From Burkholderiales bacterium (GTDB lineage Bacteria; Pseudomonadota; Gammaproteobacteria; Burkholderiales; Nitrosomonadaceae), in contig JACKLR010000002.1 of assembly GCA_024235795.1 (NCBI GenBank), forward strand, positions 62,001 to 126,000: a stretch of 64,000 nt of DNA, read 5' to 3'. A program made the position numbers and the translations under genes. Below, in pieces: positions 53,305 through 61,269 of the stretch (positions within the stretch are counted from its first letter, which is position 1; each line of letters begins with the position of its first letter). The notes under the pieces are model-generated. The model was given only the letters and a program-made list of their open reading frames with translations, had not been told where the DNA came from and ran no database searches.

Positions 53305-54255
53305 CTAACTGTGGTTGCTTACAACAAAGTGCCGTTCTGACAGTTGTTTGCCGTTCTTATCTGTTAATACTGCCCGCCAGAGCCCTATACTTTTTGTATT
53401 TAATAGTTTACTGGCATAGGTGCGCCAGTTTTTGCCGCCCACATGGAGTTTTGTTTCTGTCACAGGCTGGTCCTGATAATACCAGTTGACGGTAACTTGT
53501 TGCCCTGCAAGATCGAGCAACTCAACAAAAAAATAAATGCTATTGCGCTTGTTTTGCTCAAGGTGAACGTGGTTTATTTTATCAACTGGTTCGCGATTTT
53601 TAATCGCATGGGTTAATTGTGCGCGCAAAACCTGAGGGTGATCGGCTGCATCAGACTCCGTTGAAGGTAAAGTTTTAGGGGTGTCGTCATTTTGTTGTGT
53701 AATCAATGGTTTGTCATTTTCCACTGATTCCGGTTTCATGGCGGGTACCGGTGGAACGGTTTTTTTTTCAAAACCCGTTTTGGAATCGGGCGTGGTGTCA
53801 GGCATGCTGTTTGACTCGGTTTCCATGGCGTATTCAGCAGCAGCGGACAGGTCTGATATATCGGGTAAAGTTTTTCGATTGTCTGCATTCGCAGCAACGT
53901 CCTGTTGTGATTCAGTTATCGGTTTTACAGAATCATTGCCAAAATTATTAAAGTTTGTGTTTGGATCGGCTACATTGCTGGATTTTGAGTAGATACTGTC
54001 GATATTGGTATTTTCATCAACCTGACCAAGTGACAGATAACCGATTATCCAGATTACAACAAGTAACACAAACAATGCAGCTGATATCTTACGCCAGTCA
54101 AAAGGTGGTTTTTCCAAGAAATTCCGCATGTCAATATCTGGTATGGATTGTTCTGTTGTTTCAGTTTCACCCGTTTCCGCTGGAATCGTTGGCTGCTGGA
54201 TTTGGATACGAATTTTCAGTTTGTTATCGGACATATCAGGGCTCAACCTTGGCAT
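53305..54255 (-). CDS. Single-span membrane protein with C-terminal DUF2914 domain
   Basis: 316 residues (a later ATG at 54234, 'MSDNKLKIRIQIQQ', is an alternative start). A cytoplasmic N-terminus of about 55 residues is followed by one transmembrane helix (about 58-78, 'ALFVLLVVIWIIGYLSLG') and a long Asn/Asp/Pro-rich linker (80-215). The C-terminal beta domain carries 'VTVNWYYQDQPVTETKLHVG' and 'WRTYASKLLN...GLWRAVLTD', the DUF2914 pattern. That domain would sit in the periplasm. The function is unknown. It is divergent from ligA across a short shared upstream region. Confidence 0.75.
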   Translation of the reverse strand: MPRLSPDMSDNKLKIRIQIQQPTIPAETGETETTEQSIPDIDMRNFLEKPPFDWRKISAALFVLLVVIWIIGYLSLGQVDENTNIDSIYSKSSNVADPNTNFNNFGNDSVKPITESQQDVAANADNRKTLPDISDLSAAAEYAMETESNSMPDTTPDSKTGFEKKTVPPVPAMKPESVENDKPLITQQNDDTPKTLPSTESDAADHPQVLRAQLTHAIKNREPVDKINHVHLEQNKRNSIYFFVELLDLAGQQVTVNWYYQDQPVTETKLHVGGKNWRTYASKLLNTKSIGLWRAVLTDKNGKQLSERHFVVSNHS

Positions 54256-54405
54256 GAATTTTTATTCCATATTGGAATTATACAGCAGAATGCGAGTGAC
54301 ATTTACTCTGAAGCATCACTCGACAAAAATATCTTTACACAGCTTCTTTCTATTTATATCTTACAATAGAAAATATCAATCAAGAAAAGGCCCGGCAAAC
54401 AGAGA

Positions 54406-56439
54406 ATGAAACAAACGATAGAAGCCGTCCAGCAGCAATTGGATCAATTACGTCAACAGATTGAGCAATTCAATTATCAATATTATGTGTTGGATGCTCC
54501 GACGGTTTCAGATGCCGAATACGATCGATTATTCCGCAAATTACAGCGAGTAGAACAAGATTATCCGCAACTGGTAACACCAGATTCGCCGACCCAGCGT
54601 GTTGGTGCGGCACCGCTTAAATCGTTTGCACAAGTCGCACACAACATACCGATGCTGTCGCTGAATAACGCCTTTGAAGAAGATGAAGTGATGGCGTTCA
54701 ATCGACGGGTTTGTGAAGGACTTGAGGTTCAGGAAATAGAATATTCGGTTGAACCCAAATTTGACGGTTTGGCTGTCAGTCTGCGTTATGAAAAAGGCAT
54801 TCTTAAAACAGGTGCGACCCGTGGAGACGGTTATACCGGTGAAGATATCACGCTCAACCTGCGTACCATCAAAGCCATACCGTTGTCCTTGTCCATTGAA
54901 GCAATCCCTGAATTATTCGAAGTGCGCGGTGAAGTACTTATGCTCAAGGCTGACTTTAACCGATTGAATCAGCAGTGTCTTGAAAAAGGCGAAAAAGCCT
55001 TCGCCAATCCGCGAAACGCGGCTGCCGGTTCGTTACGTCAGCTTGACTCGGCCATTACCGCGACGCGTCGCCTGATGTTTTTTGCTTACGGCATTGCTCC
55101 CAGTGAAGACTCGAAGGTACCCCGGGACAGTCATAGTGCCATCTTGCAGTTTCTTAAAACGCTTCATTTTCCAGTTGCGCGGGAATGCGAAGTGGTTAAA
55201 GGTTGCCCGGCATTGCTCGCATATTACCGAAAAATGGCCGCGCAGCGTGAACAGCTTCCGTATGATATTGACGGCGTGGTGTATAAAGTCAATTCATTGG
55301 TGCAGCAGGACAGACTTGGATTTGTTGCGCGCGCGCCTCGTTTTGCCCTGGCGCATAAATTTCCGGCGCAGGAAGCTATTACACGCTTACTCGATATCAG
55401 TGTCCAGGTTGGCAGGACGGGCGCGTTAACTCCTGTTGCGCGGTTGGAACCTGTTTTTGTCGGTGGCGTGACGGTAACCAATGCGACCTTGCACAATGCC
55501 GATGAAGTCCATCGTAAAGATGTACGGATTGGCGATACGGTCATTGTCCGCCGCGCCGGTGATGTCATTCCTGAGATCGTTTCTGTTGTTCTGGCGCAAC
55601 GCCCGAATAACACGCAGCTATTTGTCATGCCGCAATATTGCCCGGTCTGTGGCGCAAAAGCAGTTCGCACGGATGGTGAAGCGATTTCTCGCTGTACCGG
55701 CGGTCTTTTTTGTCCGGCGCAGCGCAAACAGTCCATTTTGCATTTTGCTTCACGTCGCGCGATGGATATTGATGGGCTTGGTGAGAAACTGGTTAATCAG
55801 CTGGTTGATAATGCCATTGTCAGAAACCCTGCCGATCTCTACCAATTGGGACTGCTTGCGCTTGCCAATTTGGAACGTATGGCCGAAAAATCTGCCGGTA
55901 ATATCCTGGCGGCGATTGAAAAAAGTAAACATACTACGTTTGCGCGTTTTATTTATGCTTTGGGTATCCGAAACGTGGGTGAAGCAACCGCCAAGGATCT
56001 TGCACGCCATTTCGGTAGCCTGGATCGCCTGATCGAATCCGATATGGACAGTTTGCTGCAAGTCCCGGAAGTGGGACCTGTCGTTGCGCAGAGTATCCTG
56101 GATTTTTTTGCTGAAGCGCATAATCGTGAAGTTATTGAACGACTGCGTGCCAGCGGTGTATCCTGGGAAGAACAAACCGACACAATCAATAAAGCCAGTA
56201 AAAATAATGACATTAGTGGTAAAACATTCGTTCTAACCGGAAAATTGCCTAATTTGACCCGCGAAGAGGCCAAGGAAAAAATTGAAATGTGCGGCGGGAA
56301 AGTAACTGGAAGTGTTTCCAAGAAGACAGACTATGTTGTCATTGGAGATGATCCGGGCAGCAAATACGAAAAAGCCGTTAATCTCGGCATTGCCTTACTG
56401 GATGAGACTGGACTTAAAAAATTACTTCAATTAATCTGA
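54406..56439 (+). CDS. ligA: NAD-dependent DNA ligase LigA
   Basis: 677 residues of normal length. It seals nicks in replication and repair using NAD+. The adenylation domain has the nucleophile Lys118 in 'EPKFDGLAVSL', followed by the OB fold ('AHKFPAQEA...GRTGALTPVA'). A zinc finger with four cysteines lies at about 411-434 ('CPVCGAK', 'CTGGLFC'), then helix-hairpin-helix repeats, and a BRCT domain occupies about 600-677 ('GKTFVLTGKLPNLTREEAKE'). It heads a compact operon with hpt, the thioinosine phosphorylase gene and def. Confidence 0.98.
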   Translation: MKQTIEAVQQQLDQLRQQIEQFNYQYYVLDAPTVSDAEYDRLFRKLQRVEQDYPQLVTPDSPTQRVGAAPLKSFAQVAHNIPMLSLNNAFEEDEVMAFNRRVCEGLEVQEIEYSVEPKFDGLAVSLRYEKGILKTGATRGDGYTGEDITLNLRTIKAIPLSLSIEAIPELFEVRGEVLMLKADFNRLNQQCLEKGEKAFANPRNAAAGSLRQLDSAITATRRLMFFAYGIAPSEDSKVPRDSHSAILQFLKTLHFPVARECEVVKGCPALLAYYRKMAAQREQLPYDIDGVVYKVNSLVQQDRLGFVARAPRFALAHKFPAQEAITRLLDISVQVGRTGALTPVARLEPVFVGGVTVTNATLHNADEVHRKDVRIGDTVIVRRAGDVIPEIVSVVLAQRPNNTQLFVMPQYCPVCGAKAVRTDGEAISRCTGGLFCPAQRKQSILHFASRRAMDIDGLGEKLVNQLVDNAIVRNPADLYQLGLLALANLERMAEKSAGNILAAIEKSKHTTFARFIYALGIRNVGEATAKDLARHFGSLDRLIESDMDSLLQVPEVGPVVAQSILDFFAEAHNREVIERLRASGVSWEEQTDTINKASKNNDISGKTFVLTGKLPNLTREEAKEKIEMCGGKVTGSVSKKTDYVVIGDDPGSKYEKAVNLGIALLDETGLKKLLQLI

Positions 56440-56442
56440 ATT

Positions 56443-57000
56443 ATGTTGACTAGAGAACAAGCAGAGCAGATCTTGCTGACGGCCGATTTAATTTATTCTC
56501 CTGAAACAATTGAGAAAACGGTGCAACGCCTGGCCGATGAAATCACTGAAACATTATCTGAACAATATCCGCTGGTGTTGTGTGTCATGAAAGGTGGTGT
56601 GGTATTCGCTGGGCATTTGCTGCCAAAACTAAGCTTTCCAATGAATTTTGATTACGTGCAAGTATCGCGTTACCATAACAAAACAAGTGGCGGCGAGACG
56701 AATTGGATGGTTTTTCCGCAAGATGATTTGCGAGACAGAGCCGTTCTGGTGATTGATGATATTCTGGACGAAGGTATTACATTGGATGAGATTCGTAACA
56801 AAGTACTCGCTTGCGGTGCACAATCGTTTTATAGTGCGGTGCTGGTAGACAAAGAAATCGGCAAAACTAAATCTTTTCATGCCGATTTTGTTGGATTGAC
56901 TTTGCCGAACCGATATGTTTTTGGTTTTGGCATGGATATACATGGCGCCTGGCGAAACTTGCCAGCGATTTATGCCTTGCAGTCTGAACCGGGAATGTAA
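56443..57000 (+). CDS. hpt: Hypoxanthine-guanine phosphoribosyltransferase
   Basis: 185 residues, three bases after ligA. The PRPP-binding motif 'AVLVIDDILDEGITLDEI' (about 97-114) and the flexible-loop region 'VSRYHNKTSGGETNW' are seen. 'CVMKGGVVFAGHLL' near 45-58 is the pyrophosphate loop. It salvages hypoxanthine or guanine to IMP/GMP. Its position before a thioinosine phosphorylase makes sense: that enzyme releases hypoxanthine, which this enzyme would recapture. Confidence 0.92.
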   Translation: MLTREQAEQILLTADLIYSPETIEKTVQRLADEITETLSEQYPLVLCVMKGGVVFAGHLLPKLSFPMNFDYVQVSRYHNKTSGGETNWMVFPQDDLRDRAVLVIDDILDEGITLDEIRNKVLACGAQSFYSAVLVDKEIGKTKSFHADFVGLTLPNRYVFGFGMDIHGAWRNLPAIYALQSEPGM

Positions 57001-57002
57001 AG

Positions 57003-57749
57003 ATGTTAGCTATTATCGGGGGCAGTGGTATGACACAATTGTCCTGCCTGGAAATATCGCATCGTCAAATCATAAGAACTCCCTATGGCGAACCTTCAGG
57101 ACCGTTTACCTTTGGCAAGGTAAATGACTACGAAATTGTCTTTCTTGCGCGTCATGGGCATGGCCATACCATTCCACCGCATCTGGTTAATTATCGCGCC
57201 AACCTTTGGGCCCTGAATACATTGAAGCCGAAATATGTTATCGCGGTTGCCGCTGTGGGTGGAATCCGGGAGGATATGGTGCCTGGCAAACTGGTTATTC
57301 CTGATCAGATTATCGATTATACGCATGGGCGTGATTCAACATATTTCAACACTACAGATGAACCGGTGACTCATATTGATTTCACATATCCTTACTGCTC
57401 AGCTACGCGTGCACAGCTTTTTAAAGCAGCCAAACTGGCTGGAGAATCTGTCATCGACGGTGGTGTATATGCTGCCGTACAGGGACCGCGGCTTGAGACG
57501 GCTGCTGAAATCAATCGTTTGGAACGTGACGGCGCCGACATGGTGGGTATGACGGGAATGCCGGAAACCGCATTGGCAAGAGAGTTAGGGCTTAATTATG
57601 CAACGCTTGCCGTCGTTGCTAATCACGCTGCTGGGCGTGGTACAAATATCGCCGCCGTTCCGCTAAAAGAAATTTTTGTGGTCCTGGAAGCGGCAATGGT
57701 CCATGTTAGAAACATCATCGAACATTTAGTTAATTGTTATGGCGATTAA
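57003..57749 (+). CDS. mtnP: S-methyl-5'-thioinosine (or thioadenosine) phosphorylase
   Basis: 248-residue MTAP/PNP-family phosphorylase. N-terminal phosphate site 'AIIGGSGM' (3-10), 'LARHGHGHTIPPHLVNYRAN' (47-66), and 'GADMVGMTGMPETALARELG' with 'VVANHAAGR' in the C-terminal half. The Asn/His-type base pocket and the hpt neighbour favour thioinosine as substrate (as in the Pseudomonas enzyme), yielding hypoxanthine and methylthioribose-1-phosphate. Specificity is inferred. It starts 3 bases after hpt and overlaps def by 11. Confidence 0.87.
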   Translation: MLAIIGGSGMTQLSCLEISHRQIIRTPYGEPSGPFTFGKVNDYEIVFLARHGHGHTIPPHLVNYRANLWALNTLKPKYVIAVAAVGGIREDMVPGKLVIPDQIIDYTHGRDSTYFNTTDEPVTHIDFTYPYCSATRAQLFKAAKLAGESVIDGGVYAAVQGPRLETAAEINRLERDGADMVGMTGMPETALARELGLNYATLAVVANHAAGRGTNIAAVPLKEIFVVLEAAMVHVRNIIEHLVNCYGD

Positions 57750-58272
57750 ACCGGTACTTAAAATGGGCGAACCTTTGTTGTTGGAAGTGGCGAGTCGAGT
57801 AGAGCACTTTAACACGCCCGAACTTGGAACGCTGGTTCAGGATATGAAAGACACCATGACGTTCCTTAATGGCGCCGGTCTGGCTGCGCCGCAGATCGGC
57901 GTCGGTCTGCAAGTGGTAATTTTCGGATTTAAAGAAAACCAGCGTTATCCAGATGCGGGTGAAGTGCCCTTTACCGTGCTGATCAATCCGCAACTCACAC
58001 CGTTATCTGACGAAATGGAAGAAGACTGGGAGGGTTGTTTGAGTGTGCCGGGTTTGCGCGGCAAGGTGCCGCGTTATACGCACCTGCGCTATCAGGGATT
58101 CGATCAATATGGCAATGTGATTGACCGCCAGGTGGATGGGTTTCATGCCCGTGTCGTACAGCATGAATGCGATCACCTGCAAGGCATTCTTTACCCTATG
58201 CGTATCAGGGATTTTCGTACATTTGGATTTACCGAAGTGCTGTTACCCGACCAGGCAATTCTGGATGAATAA
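57739..58272 (+). CDS. def: Peptide deformylase
   Basis: 177 residues. It removes the formyl group from new proteins and uses Fe2+. All three motifs are intact: 'GAGLAAPQIG' (45-54), 'EGCLSVPGLRG' with metal Cys100, and 'QHECDHLQG' with metal His142/His146 and catalytic Glu143. It overlaps the preceding phosphorylase gene by 11 bases. No fmt gene follows, unlike many genomes, so this may be a second deformylase. Confidence 0.96.
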   Translation: MAIKPVLKMGEPLLLEVASRVEHFNTPELGTLVQDMKDTMTFLNGAGLAAPQIGVGLQVVIFGFKENQRYPDAGEVPFTVLINPQLTPLSDEMEEDWEGCLSVPGLRGKVPRYTHLRYQGFDQYGNVIDRQVDGFHARVVQHECDHLQGILYPMRIRDFRTFGFTEVLLPDQAILDE

Positions 58273-58335
58273 CGTGCGCACAGGTTACATTGAGTCATTC
58301 ACAAAAAAATCTTCATTTTCAACATTATGTGATTT

Positions 58336-59253
58336 CTAGGGTGTGGGGTCAGTGTATGGTTTTTTTTCGTTAACCAATTCCAACATACGTTTTTCAATTT
58401 GAAACGATCCGTCACGAAACGTATCGGACAACGCGTTAACCGCTTGCGTAATAAACCATTCGCCTTCTTCGGTCAGATAAAACTGGACGTATGCTTCAAG
58501 TTCCAAATCGTCGAGTTCTTGATAAACGTACGCCATTGTTAAGATCATAGCCTGGTACATATTTTCGGTCGTTTTTTTCTTGTGTGCGTTGAGTTCAATA
58601 TCAATCGCCGTCATTGTTGCATCATCACCGTTGATAATAGCCATCCGCATGGCACGCTTTAACCCAGCCGTTAGTTCAATGGCAAAATGTGTTGTATAAG
58701 TAACTGATTCCAATGCTTGTAACAGTCGCAAGCGATTTGTTGGCAGCGGTTTTTGAATCACGCCTTGAATAAAACCCTCGAAAGCATTCAGATCAAATTC
58801 GCGCCCTTCGATTTCCGTAATTTTTCGCATGTGCGGCGCGCTGAACGATTGCGCCAGTATTTCAAGGCGTTCAAGAGTTGAACCTGTCTTGAGCGCTTTC
58901 CTAAGTCGATGGTGGAAATGTTCAGATTTGAATGACTCCATAACAATTTTTTCCATTTCCCTAGCGACGGCCGGATCATCGGGTCTGTCCGGTGATTGCT
59001 TAATTTCTTGCAGTATCTTGCTACCGATATCTTCAATCTGTTTTTGTAACCCGGAGAGGATAATAATCCTGTCGATTAACGTGTCTGCTGATGTTTCTAA
59101 TAATAGGGAAGACGCAGGCCTGGTCGCTGCCTTGGCGTGCGACACCGTTAGCGATAGATGCTCTGTAAGGAGGGTTCCCCAGCTTAACCATCCACCGCAA
59201 AGTAAAACAATGCCGTAAATTGCCATTTTGATACTATTCGGATAAAACTTCAC
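58336..59253 (-). CDS. Exported or membrane-anchored protein of unknown function
   Basis: 305 residues from a GTG at 59251-59253 with AAGGA eight bases upstream; a TTG-initiated form further up lacks such a site. It has an N-terminal hydrophobic segment (about 9-28, 'MAIYGIVLLCGGWLSWGTLL') and then an Ala-rich region that may be a signal-peptide cleavage site ('SHAKAATR'). The rest is nearly all helix with no catalytic motif recognised ('LERLEILAQSFSAPHMRKIT', 'QELDDLELEAYVQFYLTEEG'). It shows some likeness to DUF2059-type periplasmic helical proteins, but weakly. It converges with def. Confidence 0.65.
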   Translation of the reverse strand: MKFYPNSIKMAIYGIVLLCGGWLSWGTLLTEHLSLTVSHAKAATRPASSLLLETSADTLIDRIIILSGLQKQIEDIGSKILQEIKQSPDRPDDPAVAREMEKIVMESFKSEHFHHRLRKALKTGSTLERLEILAQSFSAPHMRKITEIEGREFDLNAFEGFIQGVIQKPLPTNRLRLLQALESVTYTTHFAIELTAGLKRAMRMAIINGDDATMTAIDIELNAHKKKTTENMYQAMILTMAYVYQELDDLELEAYVQFYLTEEGEWFITQAVNALSDTFRDGSFQIEKRMLELVNEKKPYTDPTP

Positions 59254-59712
59254 TGTGATTTTCCTTATCAGAAAGTGATAGTGTTTGTGAGTCTTGCAAA
59301 GGTTTTCAGTCAAACGGGTGCTTAAAAGCAGCAGAAAGTTATTTGATAGTTAACATCTTTCAAATAACGGCACATGAGATAGTGGCTGAAGTTTTTGTGG
59401 TTCAAATTTGAAAGAAACCGACTGATTGAGAGAACAATTTCCAGGCCTGTTGGTTATGTTCGGTAAGGTTCTGGGGAAAATAATATCCATTTTTATCAGT
59501 TGCTTGTGCCGGTTCAGAGATTGGCTAAATCTTTGTGAAGTAGAATGAAAGGTGAAAAGTTTATTATTTCCAGTCAGCAGACCGAATGACAGGGTGAATT
59601 AAAAACCAGCAAGTTGCGTCTCGGGGGCTAACTTTTTCATAATTTAACAAAACGATAATCATATCGGCGACTGCAGGCTAAAACCTAACGTTCGGGTGCA
59701 GTATTCAGGTTA
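59254..59712. other. Intergenic region
   Basis: About 460 bases upstream of the exported protein and up to the ISAs1 target duplication. No gene recognised. If the insertion is excised, this stretch continues into 60936-61116 before tRNA-Leu. Confidence 0.4.
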
Positions 59713-59722
59713 GTCCTTACAT
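59713..59722. repeat. Target-site duplication of ISAs1 copy, left (10 bp)
   Basis: GTCCTTACAT, directly repeated at 60926-60935 on the other side of the element. Confidence 0.92.
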
Positions 59723-60925
59723 CAGGGCAATCGGGCTTAAATTGCCCCAATAATTTTTAGCAAATAATCATTATCCCAGCCCGCCTTTAATCGTTTTGTT
59801 TTTACACCGACCTTTGACATTTTTTCTTTTTTTATCAGATTCAGAGCAATATGTCTGATAATAGCAAGATTAGCTGCGCTATGGCCTTTGCGTGTTCGAT
59901 TACTGTCTTCGTCAAAGGCGATATCAAGAACCCAGTGTAAATTGTTTTCGATAGCCCAGTGAGCGCGAACAGCATGCTCCAGCTTGATAGGATTGCTGGC
60001 GCTTAGACTGCTAATGAAATAACGCGTTTCCTTGGATATTTTATTTTCTGATTCTCTTGTTGCTGTGACCTCAATGATGCTCTGCAGCCCCGGCCAGGAA
60101 TGTCGTTCTTTTAACCATGCTATCTCATCTATTGCACGAACAGTTCGTGTCTCAATGCGCCCATGTCCACCATCAACTGTTACCTTTGCGGCTTCTGGAG
60201 ACAGTGACGATGCAAAATATGTGGCAACATCTTCATGCAAGCTTCCTTGGTTGCCTTTCAGGCTCAAAACATAATCTGCGTCTTGCTGAATAATCTGCCG
60301 GGCTATCTTCTTCTGGCAACCCATCGCATCAATTGTGATCACGGTTCCTGTAATATCCAAGCGAGAGAGCAGTTTGGGAATGGCCGTAATTTCATTGGAT
60401 TTGTCATCCACTTGAACCTGACCCAAAACCAGGCTATTACGCTGCGCCCATGCGCTAACCATATGGATTGCTGCCTTTTTTGAGGCCCTGTCAATGCTAC
60501 GCCTTATACATTTGCCGTCAATAGCAATGATCTCTCCATCAGTCAAACGCGCTAAATCACAAACCCAGTTGGAAAAGCATTCGCTAAATTGCTCGGTGTC
60601 TATCACCATGAAAACTTCACCGAAGGTGTCATGAGAGGGTATTCCATGTTGCAGACCGAGTAATTCGGTAAACCATGCTTCTTTGGCTTTACCAAATTCT
60701 TCTATAGCCACCCAATTGTCCGCTCCACAAATAACCGCACAAAGTGAAATAAAAAATATATCTTGGAGTTGATGCTTCTTTTGTCTGTCTACTCTTGGAT
60801 CTTCAATACTTGAAAAATGATGAATGATTGAAGCTGTTGGTTTGTCTGTCATTTAAAATCAAAATGATAGAGCTAATACCTCAACTTGTTTCTATTTTCA
60901 AGTATTTTTAAGCACGATTGCCCTG
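59723..60925 (-). mobile_element. Complete ISAs1-family insertion sequence
   Basis: 1203 bp. The terminal inverted repeats are CAGGGCAATCGGGCTTAAA (left) and CAGGGCAATCGTGCTTAAA (right, read inward), with one mismatch. A perfect 10-bp target duplication GTCCTTACAT flanks it. It carries one intact transposase gene on the minus strand and looks able to move. Confidence 0.95.
59737..60852 (-). CDS. ISAs1-family transposase
   Basis: 371 residues, full length. DDE-fold catalytic residues are visible as Asp112 in 'IAIDGKCIRRSIDRASKKAA', Asp175 in 'VITIDAMGCQKKIA' and a Glu near 300 in 'HWAIENNLHWVLDIAFDEDS'. The N-terminal H-repeat-associated region 'IEDPRVDRQKKHQLQDIFFI' is typical. There is no frameshift or stop. 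It lies between intact inverted repeats, so it is probably active. Confidence 0.97.
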   Translation of the reverse strand: MTDKPTASIIHHFSSIEDPRVDRQKKHQLQDIFFISLCAVICGADNWVAIEEFGKAKEAWFTELLGLQHGIPSHDTFGEVFMVIDTEQFSECFSNWVCDLARLTDGEIIAIDGKCIRRSIDRASKKAAIHMVSAWAQRNSLVLGQVQVDDKSNEITAIPKLLSRLDITGTVITIDAMGCQKKIARQIIQQDADYVLSLKGNQGSLHEDVATYFASSLSPEAAKVTVDGGHGRIETRTVRAIDEIAWLKERHSWPGLQSIIEVTATRESENKISKETRYFISSLSASNPIKLEHAVRAHWAIENNLHWVLDIAFDEDSNRTRKGHSAANLAIIRHIALNLIKKEKMSKVGVKTKRLKAGWDNDYLLKIIGAI

Positions 60926-60935
60926 GTCCTTACAT
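60926..60935. repeat. Target-site duplication of ISAs1 copy, right (10 bp)
   Basis: GTCCTTACAT, matching 59713-59722. Confidence 0.92.
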
Positions 60936-61116
60936 TTACTTTCATAGGTTTATGGCGTGGAATGTGGTATAACCCATTTATCTGATCTTGCGCAGTTGTC
61001 CAATTTTTGCACAAAATAAAGGCAAATAATTTACAGTAAATTTTTTATTGGTATTCTGGTACAGAATTTAGGGGTTAACAATAAAATATTGTTATTAGAT
61101 TGGTTGTGGACTGCAT

Positions 61117-61201
61117 TGGTGCCCAGAAGAGGACTCGAACCTCCACACCCGAAGGCACATGGACCTGAACCATGCGCGTCTACCAATTCCGCCATCTGGG
61201 C
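61117..61201 (-). tRNA. tRNA-Leu (anticodon CAG)
   Basis: 85 bases including an encoded CCA. The acceptor arms GCCCAGA / TCTGGGC pair fully. The D-arm region is 'TGGCGGAATTGGTAGACGCG', the anticodon loop TTCAGGT gives CAG, there is a long class II variable arm ('TGCCTTCGGGTG'), and the T-arm carries 'GGTTCGAGTCC'. It reads codon CUG. Confidence 0.96.
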
Positions 61202-61269
61202 GATGTCATGTCTGAAATCCGCATTTTCAGACCATTGAAGAGCACAACATTCTATAGGAAATCGTTATT

